NCBI RefSeq assembly: GCF_018130825.1
Contig: NZ_JAFCJS010000006.1
Coordinates: forward strand, 496,001-560,000
Reading direction: 5' to 3'
DNA length: 64,000 nucleotides
Source: Bradyrhizobium liaoningense
Lineage (GTDB): Bacteria; Pseudomonadota; Alphaproteobacteria; Rhizobiales; Xanthobacteraceae
Below are positions 46,073-58,128 of the stretch, piece by piece. The position numbers and the translations under genes are program-made. The notes beneath the pieces are model-generated. The model was not told the origin of the DNA. It did no database searches and was given only the letters and a program-made list of their open reading frames with translations. Each line of letters begins with the position of its first letter. The stretch's first letter is position 1.

Positions 46073-47584
46073 TCACCGGGTCGTTGCCGCGACTGTCTGC
46101 GCCGGCTTCACCTTCCGCCACACCCACACCATCACCGGCCAGAGCAGCGCGCCGATCGCCATGGCGGCGAGGATCGCCGCGACGGGGCGCTCGAAGAACG
46201 GCAGGATGCTGCCGTCGGACTTGATCAGCGAGGTGACGAAGGCCTGCTCGACCATGGTGCCCATGACGATGCCGAGCACCATCGCGGCGACCGGATAGCC
46301 GTTGGCTTCCATGACGTAGCCGATCACGCCGAAGGCGGCGACGGTGACCACGCCGAACATGTTGTTGCCGATCGCGAACGAGCCGACGGCGCAGCACAGC
46401 ATGATGATCGGCATCACGGTCGAGCGCGGCGCCAGCAGGATGTAGGCCGCGACGCGGATCATGGCGATGCCGAGCGGGATCATCAGAATGTTCGCGATGA
46501 TGAACATCAGATAGATCGCATACATGCTCGACGCCTTCTCGGTGAACAGCGTCGGGCCCGGATTGAGGCCCTTCATGTAGAGCACGCCGATCGCGATCGC
46601 GGCGATGGTGTCGCCGGGGATGCCGAACAGCAGCGAGGGCACCCAGCCGGAGGCGATGCTGGCATTGTTGCTGGCGCCGGCCTCGACCAGGCCCTCGACA
46701 TGGCCGGTGCCGAACTTTTCCTTCTCCTTGGAGAAACGCTTGGACATCGCGTAGGAGACCCACGCCGCCATGTCGGCGCCGGCGCCGGGCAGCACGCCGA
46801 TGATGATGCCGACGATGTTCCCGCGCGTCATCTGCCAGTGATAGAGCTTCGTCAGCTTCCACTGCCCGGCCATGATGCTACCGAATTTTCGTCGCGGCAG
46901 CGGCGGCGGTTCGGGCGTCAGCATTGCGCGCATCACCTGCGCCACCGCGAACACGCCGACGAGGGCCGGGATCGGCTCGATGCCGCCGAACAGGTCGGTG
47001 ATCCCAAAGGTGAAGCGCGGCACGCCGCCGGGGTTCTCGATGCCGATGCAGGAGACCAGCAGGCCGATGAACATGCCGGCGATCGCCTTCACCGGCGAGG
47101 AGCGCGCCACCAGGGTGGCGCACATCAGGCCGAGCAGCGCCAGCCAGAAATATTCGAAGGTCGAGAACGACAGCGCGATCTCGGCGAGCGGCGGCGCCAG
47201 GATCATCAGCGACAGCACGCCGGCGATGCCGCCGACCGCGGAGAACCACACGCCGGCACCGAGCGCGAGCTCGGCCTGGCCCTTGCGCGTCATGGCATAG
47301 GCTTCGTCCGCATAGGCGGCGGAGGCGGGCGTGCCGGGAATGCGCAAGAGCGCGCCGGGGATGTCGCCGGAGAAGATCGCCATCGAGGATGCCGCCACGA
47401 TGGTCGCGATCGCCGCGATCGGCGACAGGTAGAAGGTGACGGGGACGAGCAGGGCGGTCGCCATTGTCGCCGACAGGCCCGGCAGCGAGCCGATGACGAG
47501 GCCGTACACGGAGGCCGCAAACATCGCGATGATGACCTCCCAGGTGGAGATCAGCGCGAAGGCGTCAAGCAGGGTTTTCAGCAT
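46073..47584 (-). CDS. tctA: Tripartite tricarboxylate transporter permease, TctA type
   Basis: This 503-residue inner-membrane protein has about 12 helices. The family motifs include GLPGLSATMATALLVPVTF near residue 30 and GVLPGAGADMAAWVSYAM in the middle, the paired signature of TctA. The chosen ATG 47584 gives the normal N-terminus MLKTLLDAFALI and lies 4 bases after the tctB stop. The upstream frame to 47776 lies inside tctB. It works with TctB and TctC to import a carboxylate with sodium or protons. Confidence 0.9.
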   Translation of the reverse strand: MLKTLLDAFALISTWEVIIAMFAASVYGLVIGSLPGLSATMATALLVPVTFYLSPIAAIATIVAASSMAIFSGDIPGALLRIPGTPASAAYADEAYAMTRKGQAELALGAGVWFSAVGGIAGVLSLMILAPPLAEIALSFSTFEYFWLALLGLMCATLVARSSPVKAIAGMFIGLLVSCIGIENPGGVPRFTFGITDLFGGIEPIPALVGVFAVAQVMRAMLTPEPPPLPRRKFGSIMAGQWKLTKLYHWQMTRGNIVGIIIGVLPGAGADMAAWVSYAMSKRFSKEKEKFGTGHVEGLVEAGASNNASIASGWVPSLLFGIPGDTIAAIAIGVLYMKGLNPGPTLFTEKASSMYAIYLMFIIANILMIPLGIAMIRVAAYILLAPRSTVMPIIMLCCAVGSFAIGNNMFGVVTVAAFGVIGYVMEANGYPVAAMVLGIVMGTMVEQAFVTSLIKSDGSILPFFERPVAAILAAMAIGALLWPVMVWVWRKVKPAQTVAATTR

Positions 47585-47588
47585 GGGA

Positions 47589-48080
47589 TTACCAGGGCGT
47601 CGGCAACAGGCCGGCGGGCAGCGGCACGCGCAAGAGCTTGCCGAAGATGAGGTGGATGGCGAAGGGCGACAGCGCGGCGAGCGGCAGCGCCAGCTTCCAT
47701 TTCGCCCCGAGCGCGGTCGAGGTGACATAGACCATGATCGCAGCCGTGATGATGAAGCCGAGCCGGTCGGCGGCAAAGACGTAGAACAGCAGCAGCGCCG
47801 GCGGCAGCAGCGCGCGCAGCCCGTACAGCTTTCCCTGCGGCGGCGGGGCAGCGGCCTGGCCGTCCTCGAGCGGGACCAGCTCTTCCTCCTCCTCGAAGGA
47901 ATGCCCGATGCCGAACACGATCGCGGCCCCGCACAGTGCGAGGCCCGTGCCGATCACCAGCGGAAACACGTTGGGGCCGACCGGCTGTCCCGGCACCGGC
48001 GGCAGGATGTAGCCGCCATAGGCGGCAGCCGCGCCGAGCACGACGAGAAACGATCCCGTGACGGAGTCGGGAAGACGCAT
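47589..48080 (-). CDS. tctB: Tripartite tricarboxylate transporter small subunit, TctB type
   Basis: This 163-residue protein has four predicted membrane helices (SVTGSFLVVLGAAAAYGGYI, VFPLVIGTGLALCGAAIVF and two later). A charged loop of Glu residues lies in the middle (HSFEEEEELVPLEDG). It is placed between tctC and tctA as in other clusters. Confidence 0.85.
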   Translation of the reverse strand: MRLPDSVTGSFLVVLGAAAAYGGYILPPVPGQPVGPNVFPLVIGTGLALCGAAIVFGIGHSFEEEEELVPLEDGQAAAPPPQGKLYGLRALLPPALLLFYVFAADRLGFIITAAIMVYVTSTALGAKWKLALPLAALSPFAIHLIFGKLLRVPLPAGLLPTPW

Positions 48081-48103
48081 GGGAGGGGTCCTGTGGGGTT
48101 TCT

Positions 48104-48199
48104 TCTCCCTCTCCCCGTTCTTACGGGGAGAGGGTTGGGGTGAGGGGACTTTCCGCGCTGATGGTGAGAGTTGAACTCGCGGAGATCCCCCTCACCCGA
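48104..48199. repeat. Dispersed palindromic element, family B (copy 2)
   Basis: CCCTCTCCCCGT and ACGGGGAGAGGG form the left stem (48107-48134). A TGAGGGG...CCCCCTCA pair closes the element. It lies in the gap between tctC and tctB and resembles the repeat at 11557-11705. Confidence 0.8.
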
Positions 48200-48202
48200 A
48201 CA

Positions 48203-49195
48203 TCAAGCCTTGCTCAAACCCGCGGCCTTCATCGCTTCGCCCATCTGGGCGTCGCCCTTGTCCATGAAGCTGGCAAACTGGCCGGCATCGCCCCACACGG
48301 TGCCGAAGCCGCGGTTGCTCATGAAGTCCTTGAACTCGGCGGAGTCGTAGACCTTCTTCAGCGCCGCGGTGAGCTTGGTTGCGATCTCCGGCGGCAGGTT
48401 CTTGGGCGCGCCGATGCCGCGCCAGGCGCCGGTCGCGTAGTCGATGCCCATCGCCTCCTTCAGCGTCGGCACGTCCTTGAAGATCGGGTTGCGCGCCGGC
48501 GCCATGATGGCGAGGCTCCTGGCCTTGCCGGCCTCGATGATGGCGCGCGCCTCCGGCACCGAGCAGGTGGTGAGGTCGAGGCCGCCGGCGGCGAGATCCT
48601 GCATCGCCGGGGCCGCGCCGTTCGAGGGCACCCAGGCGACCTGGTTGGCGGGCAGGCCCATCGCCTGCATCCAGCCGACCAGCGCCAGGTGCCAGATGCC
48701 GCCCTGGCCGGTGCCGGAGGCCTTGAACTTGCCGGGAGGGGCCGCCTTGATCGCCTCGGCGAGCTCCTTCACCGTCTTGTACGGCGAGGAGGAGGAGACC
48801 TGGATGCCAGGCGGATCCTCGTTCATCAGCGCCAGCGGGGTGTAGCTCTTCGGCGTCAGCTCGGTGAGGCCCTGCCAGTGCATCATCGAGATCTCGACCG
48901 TCAGCATGCCGATGGTGTAGCCGTCGGGCTGCGCGGTCGCGATCGCGCTGTGGCCGACCACGCCGGAGCCACCGGTGCGGTTGACGACGTTGAAGGGCTG
49001 GCCGAGGTCTTTTTCCAGCAGAGCTGCGACAATGCGCGCGGTGGCGTCCGTGCCGCCGCCCGCGCCCCAGGGCACGATCACGGTGACCGGCCGGGCCGGA
49101 TAGGCCTGCGCCAGTGCCGGCTTGAAGCCGAATGCGGCGGATGCTGCAACCGCAGCGGTCGAAGCCGCAAAGGTGCGGCGCGAAATCTTGGACAT
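48203..49195 (-). CDS. tctC: Tripartite tricarboxylate transporter substrate-binding protein, TctC/BUG type
   Basis: This 330-residue periplasmic binding protein begins MSKISRRTFAASTAAVAASA, a Tat-like signal. The BUG family motifs YPARPVTVIVPWGAGGGTDATAR and DAGQFASFMDKG-type end are present. The ligand is a carboxylate but cannot be specified. It is the first gene of the tctC-tctB-tctA set, with a family B repeat between tctC and tctB. Confidence 0.9.
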   Translation of the reverse strand: MSKISRRTFAASTAAVAASAAFGFKPALAQAYPARPVTVIVPWGAGGGTDATARIVAALLEKDLGQPFNVVNRTGGSGVVGHSAIATAQPDGYTIGMLTVEISMMHWQGLTELTPKSYTPLALMNEDPPGIQVSSSSPYKTVKELAEAIKAAPPGKFKASGTGQGGIWHLALVGWMQAMGLPANQVAWVPSNGAAPAMQDLAAGGLDLTTCSVPEARAIIEAGKARSLAIMAPARNPIFKDVPTLKEAMGIDYATGAWRGIGAPKNLPPEIATKLTAALKKVYDSAEFKDFMSNRGFGTVWGDAGQFASFMDKGDAQMGEAMKAAGLSKA

Positions 49196-49326
49196 GAATG
49201 CCTCCCAGCGGCGCCCGTAACACCGGGCGCTCTTGTCAATGGCGGCATTCTAGTCGGCTTTGCAGCGCGGCTGCAAGGTAGCGCTACCACCGCGCTGTGA
49301 GCAACGCGGTGCTGCTCAAAACATGA

Positions 49327-50109
49327 TCACTGCGGCTCGTCCGCATCGCCCTTCGGGCGTGCGCCGCCGAAGACGCGCGCGCCTTCCGCGGTGAGGTAGG
49401 GCTTCAGCGTCTCCCACGGCACGAATGCGACATATTCGCCCTCGGCGTAGGGGCCGACCGCGTAAGGCGGATAGTGGAAGGTGAGCCCGGAGCTCTTGCC
49501 CGCCTCGGTCGACGGGGCGAGCGTCACCGCGCCGATCCTAAGCAGGCTCGGCTCCACGCCCTTGAACCATTCGTCGGTCGCGGTCTCGCTGGTGTCGCGC
49601 TTCTTCTTCTCGATTTTCAGCGACGCGATCACGGCTTTCATCATCGCCTTCATCGTCGGGCCGTTGTCGGCGGTCTCGGTGAAGAACGGGCGGATCGAGA
49701 TGCGCTTGTTGGCCGTCCTGTCCCACAGGATCGTATTCACGTCCGAGTTGGGATGGGCGCCGTGGGTGTCCATGTAGTCGTTGCGCAGGACGCTGACATA
49801 GCGGTCGGCGACGACCGAACGGATCGCATATTTGCGCTCGAAATCCCAGCCGCCGCCCTTGAAGAGCTGCGGATCCTCTTTGCGCGAGGCGGCCGCCTCG
49901 GCTGCGTTCTTGTCGAGCCACTTCCTGGCCTCGGTCAGGCAATCCGCCGCCAGCGCCGCATCGGCCTTGATCCTGTCGTCGAGGAAGACGCGCGCTTCGA
50001 TGCTCTTGGTCTTGATGACGGCGTCGGGTTTCGGGTCGGCTGCGAAAGCCGTTGTTGCGCACGTTGCGATAAGCGCCATCGCAACGCTCAGGCTGATGAT
50101 GAATTTCAA
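49327..50109 (-). CDS. Exported DUF3298/RsiV-like protein
   Basis: This is a protein of about 260 residues with a signal peptide (LKFIISLSVAMALIATCATTAFA), a DUF4163-like part and a DUF3298 domain (LTFHYPPYAVGPYAEGEYVAFVPWETLKPYL). The C-terminus matches RsiV-type and PdaC-type proteins that bind lysozyme or modify peptidoglycan, but it has no anti-sigma part. TTG 50109 with AGGAAC eight bases upstream fits the signal peptide best. The longer frame from 50247 overlaps the nucleotidyltransferase-like gene. Confidence 0.7.
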   Translation of the reverse strand: MKFIISLSVAMALIATCATTAFAADPKPDAVIKTKSIEARVFLDDRIKADAALAADCLTEARKWLDKNAAEAAASRKEDPQLFKGGGWDFERKYAIRSVVADRYVSVLRNDYMDTHGAHPNSDVNTILWDRTANKRISIRPFFTETADNGPTMKAMMKAVIASLKIEKKKRDTSETATDEWFKGVEPSLLRIGAVTLAPSTEAGKSSGLTFHYPPYAVGPYAEGEYVAFVPWETLKPYLTAEGARVFGGARPKGDADEPQ

Positions 50110-50131
50110 GGGAAGTGTTCCTGCGTGGGCG

Positions 50132-50428
50132 TCAGAATATTTCGAAAATGTCGCCCGCAATGCGCTCCACAAAGCGAGGTGAAATGGAGTGCCGGACGGT
50201 CGCCTGCGTCTGCAAGCCAGTCGCATCCTCGATGATCTGCTCGACATCGATCAAATTGAGCAGCGAGAAGGATGTCTCCGGTTCGACCTCGACAAGGACG
50301 TCGATGTCATCGTCCGGGCGGTAATCCTCATTGGCGCGTAAACCCAATACGGCAAGCTTCGACACGCCCTTGCCCTTGATGGCATCTGCGTTCTTGCGTA
50401 TCGCAGCGACGATCTCGTCACGTGTCAT
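50132..50428 (-). CDS. Orphan MNT-type nucleotidyltransferase-fold protein
   Basis: This is a 98-residue protein of the minimal nucleotidyltransferase family seen as the antitoxin in HEPN-MNT systems. The family pattern GSRARG...D-x-D is altered here. It reads LGLRANEDYRPDDDIDVLVEV, so the serine and the second glycine are lost while the two aspartates remain. No HEPN gene is next to it. It may be an inactive remnant or a stand-alone form. ATG 50428 is the natural start. Confidence 0.65.
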   Translation of the reverse strand: MTRDEIVAAIRKNADAIKGKGVSKLAVLGLRANEDYRPDDDIDVLVEVEPETSFSLLNLIDVEQIIEDATGLQTQATVRHSISPRFVERIAGDIFEIF

Positions 50429-50464
50429 GATACAATCTGGCCGGTTACGCGGCCAGTCTAGCAT

Positions 50465-52621
<2,157 letters not shown>

Positions 52622-52632
52622 TCCTTGAGTCC

Positions 52633-52968
52633 CTAAACCTGTCTTTGCTTGTCCGACGGCGAACCAGCTGTCTTCAATTTTACAATCCGGGCTTCACACT
52701 CTGCAAGGCGTTGAAGTACTTGAGGCTCTCCTGCGGGCCGGCCGGCAAATGTCGGTGCAATAAGAGCTCCAACTAGATCCGAGAGGGTAAACTCAAAGCC
52801 GAATATCGACCATGGCTTTGCATCGTCCTTGCTCTCTGAGTAAGCCGGCACGCGATGGTAGGCTACCACGGCAAGCAACCGATCGCGTTCGGCCTCGAGA
52901 GTGGCAAGCTCTTCCTGCGCATCCACGATCGCACGTGCTCCTCGCGCCTCATCATTTCGCTCAATCAT
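52633..52968 (-). CDS. Small coiled-coil protein of unknown function
   Basis: This 111-residue protein begins MIERNDEARG, overlapping the GFA stop by 8 bases. An N-terminal coiled-coil stretch (EELATLEAERDRLLAVVAYH) is followed by a short hydrophobic part (FTLSDLVGALIAPTF). It is lower in GC and looks foreign to its neighbours. It ends 11 bases before the mutase large-subunit start. No family was recognised. Confidence 0.5.
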   Translation of the reverse strand: MIERNDEARGARAIVDAQEELATLEAERDRLLAVVAYHRVPAYSESKDDAKPWSIFGFEFTLSDLVGALIAPTFAGRPAGEPQVLQRLAECEARIVKLKTAGSPSDKQRQV

Positions 52969-53425
52969 GATCCGGATGCTGACGGCTGACGATGGTCGCC
53001 ATCTTCTCCGGGCCGTAATTCTGTTGTGTGGTCTGGCTCGGCAGGTTGGCGATGCCCACCACCCAGCCGAGCCGGGATTCGGTGCCATATTGCCGTGTCG
53101 GCACCACGTGGTCCGGCCGGTCGAAGGCGCCGGTCATGATCTCGATGCGCGGGCCATCGATGCGGCGGAAGCTCAGGGGCGTGCCGCAGGCGGCGCAGAA
53201 ATCGCGCATTGCGATCGACGAGGATTGGAACGCCGATGGCGTACCCTTGGTCCAGGCAAAGTCGGTCTTCTCGATATCGGCGAAGGAGGCGAACGGCGCG
53301 CCGCTGGCCTTCTGGCACATCCGGCAGTGGCAGATCGAAATCTTGTTCGGCGTCGCCGTCAGCGCAAAGCGCACCGCGCCGCATTGGCAGCCACCGGTGA
53401 GAACGGGTTTGCTGGTCTCGGTCAT
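52961..53425 (-). CDS. GFA family zinc protein inside the mutase operon
   Basis: This 154-residue GFA protein has the cysteines C13 and C15 (CQC), C32, C34 and C37 (CHCRMC), and C77 and C80 (CAAC). It starts in the stop of the mutase small-subunit gene (ATGA), so the two are translationally coupled. The function is unknown. Zinc binding is likely. Confidence 0.83.
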   Translation of the reverse strand: MTETSKPVLTGGCQCGAVRFALTATPNKISICHCRMCQKASGAPFASFADIEKTDFAWTKGTPSAFQSSSIAMRDFCAACGTPLSFRRIDGPRIEIMTGAFDRPDHVVPTRQYGTESRLGWVVGIANLPSQTTQQNYGPEKMATIVSRQHPDHD

Positions 53426-55293
53426 GCCATTTCCATCCGTCGATAGGCGTCTTGCAGCGTGGCAAGCGCATCGCCCCCGGCGAAGACAAAACCCGTGACG
53501 CCGGCGGCCCGTAGCGCCGCCTCGGCCTCAGCCGGGCGGGCTGCCAGATAGATATGTCGCCCGCCGGCCGATTGCAGGGCCTTCGCCGCAGCTTCGGCGT
53601 GTTCCGCATAGACCTTGTCGCTGGAACAAAGGCAGGCAAGCGCGGCGCCGGATGCCTTGAAGGCGGCGGCCAGCTTGGCCGGATCGGCAAAACCCTCGCT
53701 GTCGACGGCCTGGATGCCGCCGGCCTCGAAGAAGCTCTTCGCAAAGGTCGCGCGCGCGGTGAAATCGGCGGGCGTGCCGAGATTGGCCAAAAACACCTTT
53801 GGCCGCGCCCCGTGCGCCTTCAGCGTTGCATCGGACTTGTCGCGTAGCGCCTCGAACGGCTCTGCCAGCCGGATCGGCGGCAGCGCCTCGAACTTGTATT
53901 TCTGCTCGCCGTACGGCGCGAGCGTAACAGACGTTGCCTTCAGCACCGCCGTCTCGCTCTCCTGCAGGTTCGGAAACTCGCTGGCGCCGGTCAGAATGTC
54001 GCGGCGCTTGGCGATGTTGGCATCGCGCGCCTTGCGCGCGGCTGCGACCTTGCCCTGGAACAGGCCCTGCTGGAGCGCGGCAAAGGCGCCGCCGGCTTTT
54101 TCGCTCTCCTGGAACAGCGCCCAGGCCGCTTCGCACAGCTGCGCCGTCAGCGTCTCGATGCCGCCGGCGCCGGCCGCGGGATCGCTGACCTTGGCGAGAT
54201 TGCTCTCCTCCAGCAGCAGGAGCTGCGTGTTGCGCGCCACGCGCCGCGCAAACGGATCGGGCAGGCCGAGTGCCAGCGTGTGCGGCAGCACGGTGATGGC
54301 ATTGGCGCCGGCGAGTCCCGCCGCGAACGTCGCCATGGTCGCGCGCAGCATGTTCACGTAAGGGTCGCGCTGCGTCAGCATGCGCCACGCCGTATCGGCG
54401 GCAATGAACAGCGGCTTTGGCGCGAGCCCGCAAGCCGTCTCGATGCGCGCCCACAACAGGCGCAGCGCGCGGAATTTGGCCATGGTCAGGAACTGGTCGG
54501 CATCAGCAGAGAGCCGCGCATAGACCATGCCCTGCGCGGCTTCCAGCGGAACGCCTGCGCCTTCGATCGCGCGCAGATACGCGACGCCGCAGGCGAGCAC
54601 GAAAGCGAGCTCCTGCACCTCGGAGCCACCGGCATCGTGGACCACGCGTCCGTCGGCGGAGGCAAACGGTCCCTTGAAGCCGAGCGCGGCGAGACCCTTG
54701 ATGGCACCGGTGACGGCGGGAACGATCTCCTCCCACGTATAAGGGCTGTGGCCCCACACCGCGCCGGCCGCGAGCGGATCGAGCCCGAAGCGGATGTTGC
54801 AGGCGGCGGGATCGAGACCGTTGCTCTTCACATATTCCGCGACATGGATCGCGGCCATCCGCGATTGCGGACCGATCTCGAGCTCGATACCGATCCCGGC
54901 GTCGAGATGAATGTCCTTCAAGACCTTTGCGACCGCATCGGCCGTAGGTTCCAGGCCGAAACCGCGAGCGCCGTTGGCGCCGGCGAACACCAACGCGAGC
55001 CCCGTCGCGCCGTTCTCCAGATCCTGCAAGGCCTGCGCATTCGCGAGCGCGGCGTCGGGATGGTCGATCCGCTGCACGATCTGCCACGGCGCCGCCGCCG
55101 GCCGGCCCGCCACGGGCGCAACGCCACTGGCGCGCGGATAGAGCGGATCGATCTTGATTCCGTCATAGGTCCTGCCGACCAGCTTCTCGAACGGCGCGCC
55201 CCTCAGCACGCCGTCGACCAGCTTGCGCCAGTCTTCGACGGTGGCCTTGGGAAAATCCGCCGCCAGCGGCAGGTCGTCAGTCACGGAGGTCAT
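53422..55293 (-). CDS. mutA: Methylmalonyl-CoA mutase, small subunit
   Basis: This 623-residue protein is homologous to the large subunit (TIM barrel with PYTWEEIVPAVTGAIKGLAA and NTQLLLLEESNLAKVSDPAAG). It lacks the D-x-H-x-x-G cobalamin motif at its C-terminus, as expected for the beta subunit. It is the first gene of the mutase operon. AGGT-type purines precede the ATG. Confidence 0.88.
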   Translation of the reverse strand: MTSVTDDLPLAADFPKATVEDWRKLVDGVLRGAPFEKLVGRTYDGIKIDPLYPRASGVAPVAGRPAAAPWQIVQRIDHPDAALANAQALQDLENGATGLALVFAGANGARGFGLEPTADAVAKVLKDIHLDAGIGIELEIGPQSRMAAIHVAEYVKSNGLDPAACNIRFGLDPLAAGAVWGHSPYTWEEIVPAVTGAIKGLAALGFKGPFASADGRVVHDAGGSEVQELAFVLACGVAYLRAIEGAGVPLEAAQGMVYARLSADADQFLTMAKFRALRLLWARIETACGLAPKPLFIAADTAWRMLTQRDPYVNMLRATMATFAAGLAGANAITVLPHTLALGLPDPFARRVARNTQLLLLEESNLAKVSDPAAGAGGIETLTAQLCEAAWALFQESEKAGGAFAALQQGLFQGKVAAARKARDANIAKRRDILTGASEFPNLQESETAVLKATSVTLAPYGEQKYKFEALPPIRLAEPFEALRDKSDATLKAHGARPKVFLANLGTPADFTARATFAKSFFEAGGIQAVDSEGFADPAKLAAAFKASGAALACLCSSDKVYAEHAEAAAKALQSAGGRHIYLAARPAEAEAALRAAGVTGFVFAGGDALATLQDAYRRMEMA

Positions 55294-55374
55294 GCGGCGA
55301 GGGGCTCCCGAAAATCTTGTTATTCGCAGGCGAAATTGCCACGGCGGACCGTCCCTGCAAACGGTTGTTTTTGG

Positions 55375-55866
55375 TTAACCGGTATCCGGAAGCCGCTCAA
55401 TGCCTTGCGTCGAGACGCTGGCAAGCCCGTCACGCACACGAATGCCCGAGATCACGCGGTCCGGCGCGATTTCGGCCAGCGGCACCAGCACGAAGGCGCG
55501 CTCGAACAGGCGCGGATGCGGCAGCGTGAGGTCGGGCTTCTGCAAGCTGACATCGTCATAGGCGATCATGTCGAGATCGAGCGTGCGCGGGCCCCAGGGC
55601 CGCTCCTTGGCTCGCGTGCGGCCGAATTTCTGCTCGACCTTCTGCATCACGAACAGCAGCGCATGCGGATCGAGGCTGGTCTCGATCTCGACGCAGGCAT
55701 TGATGAAGGGGGCCTGGTCCTCGTCGCCCCAGGGCGGCGTCGCATAGTCCGAGGAGCGCGCGATCAGTGCGGCCTGCGCCATGCCGCAGATGTGCGAGAT
55801 CGCCTTTTTGAACGTCGCGCGGACATCGCCGACATTGCCACCCAGCGCGATCAGCACGTTTCCCAT
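55375..55866 (-). CDS. folK: FolK, 6-hydroxymethyl-dihydropterin pyrophosphokinase
   Basis: This is a 163-residue enzyme of folate synthesis. The HPPK features are present: IALGGNVGDVRATFKKAI at the start and ERPWGPRTLDLDMIAYDD with the catalytic aspartates. It transfers pyrophosphate from ATP to the pterin. It is the third gene of the folP-folB-folK operon and starts one base after folB. Confidence 0.92.
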   Translation of the reverse strand: MGNVLIALGGNVGDVRATFKKAISHICGMAQAALIARSSDYATPPWGDEDQAPFINACVEIETSLDPHALLFVMQKVEQKFGRTRAKERPWGPRTLDLDMIAYDDVSLQKPDLTLPHPRLFERAFVLVPLAEIAPDRVISGIRVRDGLASVSTQGIERLPDTG

Positions 55867-55867
55867 A

Positions 55868-56232
55868 TCAGGGATGCCGCGAGCGCGTCAGCATGATGCC
55901 GACATCGTCGAAGATCGCCGCGATCGGCGCGTGCGGCTTGTGCACGGTGATCTTCACCGCACGGATGCGCGGGAAGTGCGACAGGATGGCGTCGGCGACC
56001 GCGCCGGCCGCGCCTTCCAGCAGCTTGTAATTGGTGTTCTTGAACGCCGCCGTCGTGGTCGCCACGACTTCGGCGTAGGACACCGTGTCGGCGAGCCGGT
56101 CGGTGCGCGAAGGCTCCGACAGGTCGGTGTAGAGTTCGAGGTCGATGACGAAGCGCTGGCCGACTTCGGTTTCATGATCCATCACACCATGGCGCGCATG
56201 GATCGACAGGCCGGTCACGAAGATCGTATCGG

Positions 56233-56236
<4 letters not shown>
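55868..56236 (-). CDS. folB: FolB, dihydroneopterin aldolase
   Basis: This 122-residue protein begins MTDTIFVTGLSIHARHGVMD, the conserved start with the catalytic glutamate after HGVMDHETEVGQRFVIDLEL. The lysine in VKITVHKPHAPI is present. Its start overlaps the folP stop by four bases. Confidence 0.92.
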
Positions 56237-57093
<857 letters not shown>

Positions 57094-57168
57094 GCGCGTG
57101 GGATTGCGCTGTCGGGGAGGGGGAGTCAAGCCGGGATTGGGGGCGTCGATGGCTACGGCACTCTCTCA

Positions 57169-57314
57169 CCGTCACCCTGAGGTGGCCGCTTCTTCAGCGG
57201 CCCTCGAAGGGCGACGGCCCGGCTGTTGCGGCGTGGCGGCAGCGTGGCCGCTCATCCTTCGAGGCTCCCCGCGCGACGCTGCGCGCCGCACGTCTCGCAC
57301 CTCAGGATGACGGG
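57169..57314. repeat. Dispersed palindrome, family E (copy 1)
   Basis: The outer arms CCGTCACCCTGAGG (57169-57182) and CCTCAGGATGACGGG (57300-57314), with inner GGCCGCT...AGCGGCC and TCATCCTTCGAGG segments, form a compound palindrome. It lies upstream of folP and after the DUF4332 gene. A relative lies at 60148-60262. Confidence 0.78.
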
Positions 57315-57330
57315 GATGGAGCGTAGCTGA

Positions 57331-57738
57331 TCAATACGTGATCTTCGGCGGCAGCTTCTTGGCCTTGGCGATGATGTCGCCGACCGACTTCTCCGACGGC
57401 AGGATGCGGACGAGCTTCTTCTTCTCGTTGGCCTCGCGCATGCTCTGGGCGAGCCTCGCCGGATTTCGATAGGAGAGCTCGCGCACGGTGGTGACGCCGG
57501 CGGCGCGGACCAGGCCGACCTTGGCCCGGCCCATGCCGGGGATGCGCATGTAGTCGGAGACGTTGGCCCATTCCAGCAGCAGTTGCTCGCTGATGCCGGT
57601 CTTGGCGGACAGCGCCTTGCGGCCCTTCACGGTCGAGGCGGCCTCGAGCAGCGCCTCGGTTGTGCGGATACCCTGCGCCTTCAGCTTGTTGGCGGCAAAG
57701 GCGGGCAGGCCCTCAATCTCGGAGATCGGATATGTCAT
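57331..57738 (-). CDS. DUF4332 helix-hairpin-helix protein
   Basis: This 135-residue protein begins MTYPISEIEGLPAFAANKLKAQ and contains two helix-hairpin-helix motifs (residues 5-30, and YMRIPGMGRAKVGLVRAAGV). It matches DUF4332. DNA or nucleic-acid binding is plausible. It is on the minus strand after folP with a family E repeat between. Confidence 0.78.
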   Translation of the reverse strand: MTYPISEIEGLPAFAANKLKAQGIRTTEALLEAASTVKGRKALSAKTGISEQLLLEWANVSDYMRIPGMGRAKVGLVRAAGVTTVRELSYRNPARLAQSMREANEKKKLVRILPSEKSVGDIIAKAKKLPPKITY

Positions 57739-57762
57739 GATGCTCGATATGAAAAGCGTCGC

Positions 57763-58128
57763 TCAGGCGAATTGGCTGAGGCCCGGCGTCCCCGCGATGA
57801 TCTTGCCCATCTGATCCGCTCCGATTTTGTCTCGGCCGTAGCGGAAAAGTTCACGGGCAATGGTCTGAATCTCGGACATGCCAAGACCCAGCCCCATCAG
57901 GCGCGTGCCGACGGCCATCAGGCCGCCGCCCATCAGCCGCGACAGTCCGCCGCCGCTCTTGGACGCCTCGATCGCCGCTTCCGCGCCGGGAATCTGATTG
58001 ATGAGGGCTTCGACGTTCTCGGAAGGGCCCTCGCTGCGGAGAAAGCCCAGGATAATGCCGACGGTTTTTTCGGCGACAGCACTATCTATGCTGGCGTTCG
58101 CCGCCAGCCGTCCGATCAGCTCGTCCAT
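57763..58128 (-). CDS. DUF2267-like small helical protein
   Basis: This 121-residue protein (MDELIGRLAANASIDSAVAE, VEALINQIPGAEAAI) has a Gly/Met-rich central turn (GGGLSRLMGGGLMAVG). It resembles DUF2267-type proteins of rhizobia. It has no catalytic motif and its function is unknown. It lies 24 bases upstream of the DUF4332 gene on the same strand, so both are probably cotranscribed. Confidence 0.65.
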   Translation of the reverse strand: MDELIGRLAANASIDSAVAEKTVGIILGFLRSEGPSENVEALINQIPGAEAAIEASKSGGGLSRLMGGGLMAVGTRLMGLGLGMSEIQTIARELFRYGRDKIGADQMGKIIAGTPGLSQFA

